Shown here piece by piece: positions 38,101-49,174 of a DNA stretch of 64,000 nt. The stretch lies in the NCBI RefSeq assembly GCF_001039355.2, contig NW_019775618.1, forward strand, positions 14,908 through 78,907, read 5' to 3'. The stretch comes from Lingula anatina (Eukaryota; Brachiopoda; Lingulata; Lingulida; Lingulidae). The notes beneath the pieces were generated by a model. That model did not search any database, was not told where the DNA came from, and saw nothing but the letters and a program-made list of their open reading frames with translations. Each line of letters begins with the position of its first letter. Position 1 is the stretch's first letter. Both the position numbers and the translations under genes were made by a program.

Positions 38101-38761
38101 AGTTGGACTGATCTATGTATATTAATAGTTTCATTGGAAATGAGCCCAAAGATGTCAACTTTCACCATCTTAATTTTGGTGATTTAGTTTAACTCCCTTG
38201 GAATTAATTGTGTCAACATTTAATCTTGCCCATTCAGGCAGATTGCAACTACAGTGTAATTCTTATATCTCCTCCATCTGGGGTAGAGTAAGAATGAATT
38301 AATTAAATAACTTGACAAACACAATTTATATACATGTTGGTTGAGAACTTTTGTATCCTAGGGAAAGACCTGCAACATATTTGTATTCAGTTGAATATAA
38401 GATGTTTTAAAAATGTAATTTTTCTCCTCTACATATTCTTTTTACGAAAGACTGGCTTTCCAAAGGCTGTGCAAGTCAATCATGCGTGAACCCATTATAA
38501 ACATGATAAATGTTCGCACTAGGCGTTTAAGTGAATACCACATGTTGAGGTTAATCAGCTGCGATACATGTAAATATTCACTTCCACATAAATATGTCAG
38601 CAATGACAGTAAAAATTTTAGCATACATACTTGAGCATGAGTTTTTGTAAGTCTTTGGCAATATTCTTATCATCGTGTTTTTCCGTTTTTACCCCCTCGG
38701 GAGTATTTAAAACCCGAACGGGCGGGCCCTCGTCCTTCTTTTTCTGCTTGCTGGCCATCAT
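35102..38761 (-). CDS. DUF547-domain protein
   Basis: Six exons on the minus strand, 38761-38631, 37823-37666, 37467-37309, 36816-36698, 35698-35520 and 35240-35102, join with matching phases into a 294-residue protein ending in TAG. The start has two ATGs in a row. A Lys-rich N-terminus (MASKQKKKDEGPP) precedes a single DUF547 domain: AFCINVYNALTIHG (about 93-106), YNIGGHVFSLDHIEHGILRG (about 131-150), DPRIHFALNCGARSCPAI (177-194) and VSRLFQWYRSDFG (229-241). The conserved His, Cys and Asp of the family are all present. DUF547 has no established reaction; in other organisms it is often fused to DEP, glutaredoxin or coiled-coil regions, none of which is here. No signal peptide or membrane segment, so probably cytosolic. 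It is divergently arranged with TBC1D7. Confidence 0.9.
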
Positions 38762-38980
38762 GTAAAGCCAGCTGGCAATCCTCGGAGGTCACCAAACTTA
38801 AAGAGTTTCGCAATATTTCTATCTTTAGATTTTTGATTTCTTCCTCCTCTTATTTGTAATTTCTAATTATATTATTTTTAATACATTTATAATCAAATTT
38901 TGGGATAAATATATGAAATAAGACTTCCTTCAAAGAGAGTATGTAATTCGAAACCAAAACTCAAACACCTCTCCAACGCG
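38762..38980. promoter_or_regulatory. short divergent promoter interval, DUF547 gene / TBC1D7
   Basis: Only 219 bases separate the two start codons, so both 5' UTRs and promoters must share this interval. It shows no TATA box in a usable position for either gene and is AT-rich in the centre. A bidirectional promoter is inferred from distance alone. Confidence 0.5.
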
Positions 38981-41504
38981 ATGGCAGACGAAAGAAACTT
39001 CAGGTCGCACTTTTATGAAAAAATGGGTTTTAGGGGAGTCGAGGAAAACAAAGTAATTGAAAATCTTCTCAAGGAGCAGCCATATGAGCTTAAGAAGCTG
39101 TCTCAATTCTGCCTGAAGTTCCCTGTTCCTGCGATTTACAGACTTCTCGTTTGGAAAGTACTTCTAGGTAATGAAGTTCGTAGCCAAGTGTCAGTGGGCT
39201 GCACTATTTGATGGCTTTTCAGTTTACGAATACAGTGTCGACGTTGACAGTGGTCGTAAAAGTGGTGGCTTAACGTATATATATATATTATTTATTATTG
39301 ACATTGCGACATTTTTGTGATATGTTTTTGTTTGATTATTTATGCAAGCAACACGTACAGCAAAATCACCTGAGCTGTGTGTGTGTTTCAGGCATCCTGC
39401 CGCCATACCAAGAGAGCCACGAGTTTGTCATGACCATGAGAACAGATCAGTTCAATGATCTGATGCATTCTCTGAAAGTCATGGGGAAAGTGGACGACAG
39501 GACCCCCCTGCCCCTGGTCTTCCTGAAGATGTACCACATGGAGGAAGGAACGCTTTTGTTTGATGAGAATAGGCTGGTGAGTTGTGGATGGCTGTTCAAG
39601 CAATATATATATATATACACTTTATGAATTTATTTCTGGACCTACAAAGTAGATGAATATTATCATGATGTGCCTTATCCTAACGAGGACTTGGACTAGC
39701 CACTATTCGTTGTCAGCTGAGCAATGACGTTACCAGAGAGGGAGATCTGGCGTATCTTGTTGTTTGAGCAATTTAGATTGGTTTCAGTTGTTTGGAAAAA
39801 TATTTAATCATTGTGTTGAGAATGTCTGGAATTTTACCTCTTTTTATTTTTAGAACCTCTTTGTGTAAATATCAACTGCTGACTTTTGCTTGATTAAATG
39901 TACAGTACAGAATATGTTTTGATGAAATTTGCGATGAAAATTGCTGCTCAAAAATAAAAATCAATGCTGCGTAATTGAAAGTGATTTATTTGAAATTTAA
40001 TTTCCAATTAAAGACGTGAAAAGTTATCTTTTTTGTATATTTTACTCTTAGGTCATGCAGCCAGAAGGTCAAAGCTTCATGGCAGTTGCTGCAGCAGTCC
40101 TGGAAATGGTGGAGAGTCACATTGATGCATACTGGATTTCTACAAAATTTTATAAATTGCAAGAGAAATGGAAAGATATCATGCATGTTTTGGTAGGAAT
40201 TTAGCAGTTACATACATTGTATTGTAAATGATATTATGATAATCAATTTCATTACTGTGAAAGTGTTCTTAGTTTAATTTATAGTTCAAAGATTAATGTA
40301 TCTTCTCCATCTTTTACGATGTATGGTACTGCAGAGTTTGAAAGGTATAGTAACAGTTGTACAGGCTGCAATTTTATTAATTTTTTCTTGATTTTCAGTC
40401 TGAAAGGACAGAGCATTATCTTAAAAAGGAGGACCCAGATGGGAAATTATACACCAAGGTTCTCAACTTGAACATATTTGGTGCTATACCTCTGAGTAGG
40501 TGGTTCTCTTCCAGTTTTGCTGGAGTGTTGCCAGAAACATCTTTTGAAAGGTGAATATCCAGTGCACATGAACCTAGAGATGAATACGGTGGCCCACAAG
40601 TGCACTCCAAATTCCAAACGACACTCCCAATTCTAAACCTCACACCGAATACTTAAACTTCACTCTCAATTCTTAAACCCCACTCCGAATTCGTAAACCC
40701 CACTCCGAATTCGCAAACCTCACTCCGAATTCGTAAACCTCACTCCGAATTGAAAAAGCTCACTCCGAATTNAGTGCACTTGTGGGCCACCGCAGATGAA
40801 AATTGTATGGATTTATCCAGAAACTCTAATATATTTATGTTTTCACTTTTATCCCTATATATTGATAATAAGAAATTAAGAAAAAGTTTAATTTTTTCTT
40901 TTATTATCACACTTTAACTTTTTTTCTTTCAGAATCTGGGACAAAATAATAGGAGGCTCTTGCACAGTGCTTGTCTTTGTGGCTGTGGCAATCATTCTTA
41001 CACTGAGGAGGCCAATATTGACGTTAAGGACAGATGCTGAGATTGTGCAATATCTTAAAAATGTAACTAAAAATTAATCAATGTCTACAGTATTGCCAAT
41101 AGGATTGTCTTTCTAATGGCAGTGTACAGGCAGTAAGGTTGGAAAAACTCAAAATATTCTTGATGATATTGATATTTTAATATCTATGCATACAGAGTGT
41201 TTTTGTGCAAAGTATAGCAGGGTGGGTCACAAATGTCGGTGAATGATATTATTTGTATAAGTTTAATGTTTGTACTAGTTACCTCGGTGACCTTTTCATT
41301 CCCTACAAAACTGAACCATCATTGTTATTAAATTCTATAGCTATCGACAAACGTAACTTTATTTGTTTCCTACAGATTCCAGCAGACAGTGCAGACATCA
41401 TTGTGGCTAAGGCCGTGGAGTTGTGGCGGAGTCATGGAAGCTTGCTCTTTCCCAGTGGCATAAAAGCAGACTCTCCAGTCATAATAGAAAAAGTGCCAAG
41501 CTGA
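38981..41504 (+). CDS. TBC1D7: TBC1 domain family member 7
   Basis: Six exons, 38981-39167, 39392-39576, 40052-40192, 40399-40550, 40933-41062 and 41376-41504, join in frame to 307 residues (human about 293). Recognised from family-wide blocks: NFRSHFYEKMGFRGVEE at the N-terminus, YRLLVWKVLLGILPPYQESH (TBC start), YWISTKFY, WFSSSFAGVLPE, WDKIIGGSCTVLVFVAV, IVQYLKNIPADSADIIVAKA and the closing ELWRSHG. TBC1D7 is the third subunit of the TSC1-TSC2 complex, which restrains mTORC1 through Rheb at the lysosome. As in the vertebrate protein, I do not see the IxxDxxR arginine finger or the YxQ glutamine finger of active Rab GAPs, which fits a structural role. Intron 4 carries a TIR element with a minisatellite. 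It is head-to-head with the DUF547 gene. Confidence 0.95.
40587..40792. mobile_element. short element: perfect 20-bp inverted ends enclosing a 20-bp minisatellite
   Basis: CGGTGGCCCACAAGTGCACT (40587-40606) is exactly matched by its reverse complement at 40773-40792. Between them lie about nine units of a 20-bp repeat with consensus CACTCCGAATTCGTAAACC(C/T), more diverged at the left. A single N (40772) lies at the junction with the right end. No coding capacity. It sits in intron 4 of TBC1D7, starting 36 bases after the donor. Flanking AGATGAA occurs on both sides but not directly at the ends, so the target duplication is unclear. Confidence 0.85.
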
Positions 41505-43763
41505 GAGGGAGGACCGTCTTATGTACAAACTTTACTTTATAAAACAAAAATTTGGAAGATTGAGAGGCTTTTTCCCCCTCATTAAGCCTTTTCTGTTTTC
41601 ATCCCAGCCATTTTCACGTGGAGTGGTAGAGTTTTCTGTTTCGCACAGGATTGAGTGATTGACATACATGACTATGAATGCAGTGCCAGCACTCATCAGT
41701 GAGTCTAGTAAATTTTGATTGGTATAGTGATTGGTACAATGGGGATGGTGACAGGGATGAAAAATATTTATGGCATAATGACATGTTAAGACCAGTCAAG
41801 CTAATGCAGTACAGAAAACTGCACTGCTTGATGTGATAACAGCCAGACGTTACTGTGATGGAGGTCAGAGGACAATCATGGCATAATCTGTCAGGACAAG
41901 ACCCAAGTCCTGCACCATGTGCTTTTAAGACTTGTGCCCTGGGTGGGTGACTATTGCCCAGCTGGATCACCTTCTTATAACATGGTTAACAAGGATCCAG
42001 CTTGTGAAAATGTTTGTCATTTGTGCTTCGTAAGGAATTTTATTTTCCTTCAGCACTCAAATTTCATTTGGTCTACACCAATTTTGATTAAAAATCTGCT
42101 GGCAGATGTAAAATCAGGGAATGTATAAATTCAAAATATGAACTCTTCCTTTGTGTAGCATATATTATTGTATTTATTTAACGACTATATGAATATTACA
42201 AAATGCCTTATATTCAATGAAGAAGCATTTACAAATAAAATACTAATTGTTTACAATTATCCATTATTACATGTAATAAATATTACAAAATTGATGATAA
42301 TCTTTTCTCACCATTCATGTTAGTATGTTAGTTCATTCAATTTCCAGGATGCTTTTGCTCCATATTTGAAATTTAACCATAAGATTTCTGCATATGCTCA
42401 TGTTCATGAAGGGGGCAAGCAGCAAAATACAAAAACCAATGCAATCAACTCTTGCTACCAGCATGCACAAGTATCAGAATGTGCACAAACTCGAATTCTG
42501 CTTAGGCTCACTTCTTGAAATGTGAAGTTCCACAGAATAAGTTCCACAGAATACCAAGAATGAAGATGATAATAAATACGCAAAAACAATTTATAAACAA
42601 ATGTTATGTTGTAGTGTGAGATATAACAAGTACCATATTTATAAATATTAGATAGTAAACAGTTATGAGTTAAAAAAAAAAATGGAATGATATCAATAGG
42701 CATGCCACAACGCTTGGCTCTTAATTATAAGCTAGTGATTATCATATAACTGCAACACTGACAGCTAATGCAAATATAGCCCTAAGACTTAAACTGTCTG
42801 AAGTTGCCAATTTTTTTTACACCATGTGTAAATTATTGCGTGCTATTCACATTGAATAAATAATAAATCCAAATATTTATGTTCTACAAAGGACTATATT
42901 GAGACTATACAAAAAAATCTGCATTTACACATAACAAATAAAAGGCATAACATTGTCACAAGGATATTTCACAATCTTCTAACATCAAAAAATTATATTG
43001 TACAATATAAAAAATGAAATATTCATAGTTTGCAAATGGCCCAAATAATTTTAACAGAATGTTCACATGTTACATGATAAATACATTCTCTCAACCAAGC
43101 AGATATGGAGCACCAATCAGTTGATAAGGCCTGTGTAAAGCACGGCTTCAACAAATCATTTTTAAACCGAAAAAAAATTGTAAATTAACAAATAAGAAGA
43201 CATTTATCTTTCTCAATTCCTCCAGTTTATCTTTACCTATACCCCTGATCCTGATGCTCTCAGTATAAATATTTGGAAGAGCGATTTCTACTGTATTCTT
43301 TTCCCTCATTCTGGCTCTGAAACAAATATTTTTGACCAAATGGTGCATATGACCAACTTACTACTTGATATTTCTTAGTATAAACAAGTTGGTGTAATCC
43401 TCAACTTGAAAAAATATTTCATAATTTTCCTGGCTAAATGATACCCTTAATTTAACCATTTGAGATCATACCTACTAAAAAGCTGCCTATTAAAAGGGGA
43501 ATCTTCCTCAATAGTTAGTTCATGCACTGCAGTTCACTGAGCGAACTGAGTACACAAATTGTAAATCTCTCAAAAATCATCCTATTCAATTTCCTTTCGC
43601 TTGATGTGCATGTCTGCAACCCAGCTCTGGCCTTATTTTCCTTCTTTAAACACCTGTATACGTGTGTGTGTGTGTGTGCGCGTGTGCGTGTGTAAACATA
43701 CAACATTAAAACATCTCATCAATTTAAGTGACCCCAATAACCCGAAAAACAGACCAACAACAA
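41505..43763. other. convergent intergenic region with 3' UTRs
   Basis: It lies between the TBC1D7 stop and the SDR stop on the opposite strand. The sequence is AT-rich with several AATAAA hexamers on both strands and a short GT tract (43664-43694). The frames present (for example 41614-41970 minus) lack family resemblance. Confidence 0.5.
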
Positions 43764-46700
43764 TTATGACAGAACTCTAGGTTTTATATTCTTGACACCC
43801 AAACCAAATGTTTGAATAATCTTATCAGACATCCAGATAGGAAGTATCCCAAATAGAGTCAAAATTGTCTCTGCTCCCCTGCCGCACGGGTATCTCTCTC
43901 GAGGCCTCTTGGATAACAGACCACTTCTCATAGCACGGACAACAGGAGACAGATCCTTACTAAAATTCAATATGAAGTTACGGTAATTGGCAAACAGTTG
44001 GTTGTAATATTCTTCTCCATATCTCTCTCTAGTGTGTCTGTCCATTTGCTCCCATGTTTGTCTCTGAACTGTGTTAATGGAGTCCTCAGTAGTTGCTCCT
44101 AAGATAAGACAAAAACATAGGTCATGTATAAATTTTAAAGGGTAAAAATATTAATTTTTAACTTAAACTCCAAAGAACAATGGGTTAGAAAAGATCTCTT
44201 TTCTTTGTCCTTTCACATAAAGCAAAATGACACCAATGTGGAAATCATGGGCTCTTTTAATTAAATAAAAGCCATGAAAATCATGCAGTAATTTACTCCA
44301 TGCACACAAGATCCCTGATTCAAGATTCATCCAGAACAGGAAATTATGTCTAGGCACTATTACATTGTACAATTTAGCTGTGTAAACAAAGAAATATTTC
44401 TCTTCAAATTAGCAAAGTTAATTAACTTAAAGCTCTAGCACAAATAATTTTCTTTAAACAAAAATGCTTGGGCTTAATTCAAACTATAAGAGCAAGTTAT
44501 TAAAAACCATTTAAAATTAATAAATATAACAAAATAGCATCAGAAAATCCTTACCTGTGCAAAAACCTGAAGGCTCTATTAAAGAAACTTGAATATTCCA
44601 TTTCTTCATCTCATGACGAAGGGTTTCAGTGAAGCCCTTAATTGCATGCTTTGAAGCCGAGTAAGCACCAAAAAATGGAGTAGGCAGCTGATCTATAAAC
44701 AAAAGAAAGAAATTCACTAAAGACTTTACCTTCACACAGTTACCTAAATTTTCGGAAATGTGAAAGTATAAATATAAAAAAATCATATTCCTTAAGCTTG
44801 TTTCAAAATCAATGGTAAGTATGCTTTTGGCAACATTAGAAGGAAAAAAAGCAGCAAGATGTGCTAAGTAATAGTTTAATATTTATCACAATGATTCTCA
44901 AGTATAATAAAAAATTAACTCTTTTGATGCTAGCTTATTCTAAATCATTTCTCAAAATGAATACGTCTTCCAGACTTTTTTTTTTCCTTTTTCTACTACT
45001 GTGCACAAGAAACACCATAAACTGTCCACCTTTCTTTTCTAACAATAGGTATAAACACAACTAGAGATGAACAAAGTATGGGGGCTGGAGGCGATCGAAG
45101 GAAAAAGGCTATTTTGTTTTATTACATTTCAAAATGGAGACAAAAAAGGAACAAATTGACTTGTAAAGCAGCAAAGAATTTAACGAGTTTAACTGATGGG
45201 CATGCGCACTTTATTTTTCTTCAGTAGCTTCCGGTCCATTGGAGCCGAGATTTAATGACTGTGCCCCTGCAGGGACGACACGTGGGGAGAGGTGTGAGAA
45301 GCAAGAGACCACCACCACTGGATTAAGAGGTCTTCCTTTCATGTAGGGTCCACCATATTTGAGCCTTGGACCAGTTTGCACTCGGATCTTTCATTCTGAA
45401 TAGGGGCTAAGTCTATTACCTGCCATACTGCTCACATTAACTACCCGTCCCCCAGCCTGGCGTAGAAGTGGAAGAAAAGCTTTGGTCATGCGCACAGTTC
45501 CAAAGAAATTCACCTCCATCAATTTCTGGAACTGGCGTATGTCAGTCATGTCAATCTCTCCCAGTGACGCAGTCCCTGCATTGTTCACTAGACCCCACAG
45601 GCCTGGGGAGATGGATACAACACAGTTTTAATCATTACATAGACTGCATTCCCACAGATTTAGATCGATCCATCTGGATCGACCTAACTCCCCAGGGGTT
45701 CATGCTAAATTGCTGTCAGCCAAGCACGCACGGAATTTAATTACACCCTTACAGCTATAAGTAGCTGACAGTAATCTAGTAAGACTCCCCACGGGGATAG
45801 AACGATCTAAAATCTGGGGGAATGCAGTCATAGATAGACCAACCATTGAATACATAGATCAAATATAATAACCAACAATTAAATACACAGACCACTTAAG
45901 TATTCATTTAGAGCAGCTTCCCAGCAAAAATAAAAATAAAAATTAATAGCCAAACAAACTGCAGGAGTATGATATGAAATCAGTGTAACAATTTCCACAT
46001 TTTATTGGTTTCCCTGGTATTCATACTTTGAAATCTTTAATTTTTTACTTATACATTAGTTCCTTCATTATGTACAGTAATAAATTTGGGAAAAAACACC
46101 ATTAATATCTAAACTCTAACATGGACTAAGAAAATGAACGTACTAAATCATCATGGTATACCTACAACTGCTTTAAATAAAAAATGACCAAAAGTATCAC
46201 CTGGTGGGTCTCCTGCTCTGTTGAGATTACCCTCCACATACTGCAAACAACTGTGAATCTCCTCTTCTTTTGTCACATCTAACTGCACTATTTTGAGCCT
46301 ATATGAAATGCACGGCACATATTTGGACTATTGCTCATAGAAAAGCAAACATTTTGAAAACTTATCAAAACAGGTGAACATATGGACTGCCAGATGTGAA
46401 ACATTCGTCAAGGCAAGGATTTCTGACGGAAAGAATATAAAAACCTCCATCATAAGATTAAAATTGTAGCTCAATAAATTGTAATCTGTCATTAGATCGA
46501 CTAAACACAACTTTTATTGGTCTTTGAAACATATTTTGCTCATGATCAGTTTCAGTGTGTCTAGTAAAATGAAACTGGACTAATGTTAATTACATATGGA
46601 TTCGTAACTTTATTCTTTAGAAAAAAAAACATTACCTTGTAGAAGTGGTGTTTTTGAGGTGAAGAGCACCAGGGCCTTTACTGTCCAGGCATGCAGCAAA

Positions 46701-47095
46701 CACATTCATCCCTATACTATCTAGTTTTTTGGCTAAAGCATGACCAAAGCCAGAGTCACAACCTATAAAAAAGTTTATACAGTACATGTATCAGTAAGAA
46801 ATCAAACAGTAAAATAACATAATAATAACCTTCTAGACAAAGTTGTGAGTAATATTGGTAAAGTTACCAAGAATCATTTAAAATGTGAATAAAGCAAACA
46901 TATCTGGTCAAATTTCTGAAAAAAAGTCAGTCAGTGGCCCGACCAAGCCAGTGGATTTTTTTCAGCAGTAACATGTACTCAAATTCATTTTATGAATTTT
47001 CAGATTAAATGTTGAAACCTTTTTTTTTTTAATAACCTATTGAAATCCCATGTTTTGTTCTTATTAATAATAGGAAGCCCGTTCAACCTCAATGT

Positions 47096-47143
<48 letters not shown>

Positions 47144-48484
47144 TTGTCTTAGATCAGTGAATTATGGTTCAGGCCAGAAAGTTCTCAGACACTGGTGGCA
47201 CAGATGGCCTGCAAGTTGAAAAGCACGTGGCACAGACAGAGACAATAAAACAACTAATGTAAATAAACTATGGAAAGATTAAAACAGAAAAGTTATGTGG
47301 AGTACAACATTGTGAATATTAATATCACATGCCAGATATCTGAAAACAAAGGGATCCTGATCTTCCTGCAATCCATATTGGGTACATTTCTATTAATAAT
47401 TTGTCTATATTGTCTCACCAGATGTGCCCCAGACAAAACAGTATTTCAACTCAATGGACTGTTGGATGTATAAGATTATGATAAAAAACATTCTCACAGA
47501 CTGATCTGTTAAGCGGTGTTCATATTCATGCTGGGGTGACCCTTCTCAGTACGACCCATCCCAACATGCAGTCTTATTAAAACCAGCAGTCTCTATTAGT
47601 ATATGTGCATGTAATCCTCTCTCTTTCCACCCTCCTCCATCCCACTCTGGGGTAGCGCTAATACTCGCCAATTTAGCCAAATGCTAAAACTGACTGAAAT
47701 TGACTAAACAAAATAATGTTGATTGGACTTATTTTAGTCAAATTTAAACCATTTGGAGAAAAAAGTGATGAAAAATAGTAATTTGGCTAAAGGAAAGAAA
47801 TTGCTAGCGCCACCCCAGCCACTCCATATCTGCCACAAGTCATTTGTTAACCGTTAACGACCTCAATTCTGAGCAAAAATTCTCAAAGTAAAGAAATTAG
47901 CCAGAGAAATATCTGGAAATATCTAGTGATAACACTCTCTCTGTAACTATGGTAGGGTAGGGTGGTGTACTTGACTAGCTTCAGGGAACAACAGAATTTC
48001 ATTTCCTGCCTATGCTGAGCTTGTCCTCATCAGGGCACACACAGAGTTCAAAACAAACTACTTGACAGTAAATGTGGATGTAGTGTACACACGTGTGAGG
48101 TTGTTACGCCTGGCAAATCAATAGTATCCATTTCCAATGCCATTCTCTTTAGACTATCAAAATAACATTAATAAACCCACCTGTAATAAGCACTGCCTTC
48201 TTTGTTGCAGGTAAGTGACCGGACGGCAATAAAGAATACACAAGTAAACAGCCCAGTCCAAAAGCCATGACACCTTGGGGCCCTTTCATTAGAAATTGGC
48301 ATAATGGCTCTCCAATAAATAAAATAGCCAAAGTCAGAACAGAACGGATTCCAAATCTGAACTCATTTGTCAAAAACTTCGACAAGACAGCCATAGCAAA
48401 GACTACTGTGATCGAAGAGTAAAGCACTGAATACAGAAGAAAGTCATCGTCTAAGGCGCTTTCCTCACTGTCCATTATTAACAT
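43764..48484 (-). CDS. membrane-anchored short-chain dehydrogenase, SDR9C-like (retinol/17-beta-hydroxysteroid/hydroxybutyrate type)
   Basis: Six exons, 48484-48181, 46762-46636, 46298-46201, 45602-45420, 44692-44555 and 44098-43764, join with matching phases to 394 residues; an in-frame ATG at 48475 with a better context (A at -3, G at +4) would give 391. The N-terminal exon encodes up to three hydrophobic segments, indicating membrane anchoring, probably in the ER. The NAD(P)-binding turn is TGCDSGFG (101-108), followed by QLDVT, LVNNAG (181-186), NVSSM (Ser 234/235) and the catalytic YSASK (Tyr248, Lys252). TGCDSGFG and the C-terminal RYPCGRGAETILTLFGILP resemble the RDH5/RDH16, HSD17B2/6 and BDH1 group. 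The substrate (retinoid, steroid or other) cannot be decided. Exon 4 is flanked on both sides by element remnants. It is head-to-head with EMC10. Confidence 0.92.
45229..45409. mobile_element. MITE-2 family, truncated copy
   Basis: This matches the right half of the element at 63443-63760: CCCCTGC..GGACGAC.CGTGGGGAG, GGATTAAG.GGTCTTCCTTTC, ATGTAGG(G)TCCACCATATTTG and the end TCATTCTGAATAGGGGC. It lies in SDR intron 4, ending about five bases from the donor hexamer of exon 4 (45414-45419). Confidence 0.8.
45642..45829. mobile_element. MITE-1 family, copy 3
   Basis: The best preserved copy. GACTGCATTCCCACAGATTT at the left end pairs with AAATCTGGGGGAATGCAGTC at the right end. The internal CTAAATTGCTGTCAGCC and GCTGACAGTAATCTAGTAAGAC blocks match the other copies. 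It lies in SDR intron 3, about 38 bases from the acceptor of exon 4. Confidence 0.85.
46980..47250. repeat. interspersed repeat fragment around a 40-base poly-T tract
   Basis: Segments CATGTTTTGTTCTTATTAATAATAGGAAGCC, TTAGATCAGTGAATT and GATGGCCTGCAAGTTGAAAAGCA flank a T tract (47099-47138). Closely similar segments occur in the same order at about 62560-63010, in an intron of UBL7. This is an unclassified dispersed repeat within an SDR intron. Confidence 0.65.
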
Positions 48485-48635
48485 GATTTAACAGACCACC
48501 GCAGGTGTCCGTCTGCAATTTTTCTCTGCTTGTCAATCCCTACGCCTTTATGCAAAGGCATTTGCGATTGGTTTGATTTTGTTACAATTCTTTTCATAGG
48601 ACGAAATTTACCCACAATGCAAGGTGACATTAAGT
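48485..48635. promoter_or_regulatory. short divergent promoter interval, SDR gene / EMC10
   Basis: Start codons lie only 151 bases apart on opposite strands, so the two 5' UTRs and promoters share this interval. No TATA box is visible. It is less AT-rich than its flanks and contains CpG. Bidirectional promoter function is inferred. Confidence 0.55.
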
Positions 48636-49139
48636 ATGGCAGCGCCCACGAGTAAATCTTTAATTAACATTTTGTTCATCATTCTTGAGCTTTTAAGCGC
48701 TTTGAAGGTAAGATGCTTAGTTCAGCTGAGACAGAGAGAAGATTAGCATTTCCTGTCTTTATGCGTCATTCAGTTAATTCATTCATAGCTGCATATGCCC
48801 ACTGACGTTAATCGTTATACTAAGTTAATGATTGATTCATGATCTTACAAGTACAGTACGTGTGTGTGTGTGTTACAGTTAGAGTTCATTGATGCTTAGA
48901 CCCCGTGCACTCAGATATCATTTGTTGAGAACTATAGAGGTGTAACCTCTCCCTTTGGTCGTTCAAGAACATTGTTACTAATGAGTAATATACCGTAGTA
49001 ATGAGAAATGGCCCTTTTTTGTAAAACTTTTACTCAATATTTTTACAAAGTTACCCTTTTCTTTCCAATTACCAGTCAGATGACGAGTTTGAAGGACTTA
49101 CATCACTACCAGTGGAGTATGCATTTCAAACAGGTACAG

Positions 49140-49174
<35 letters not shown>

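Noticed and set aside
41614-41970. 118-residue minus-strand frame in the TBC1D7 3' flank
   Set aside because: It lies in the likely 3' UTR, with no motif and no splice support.
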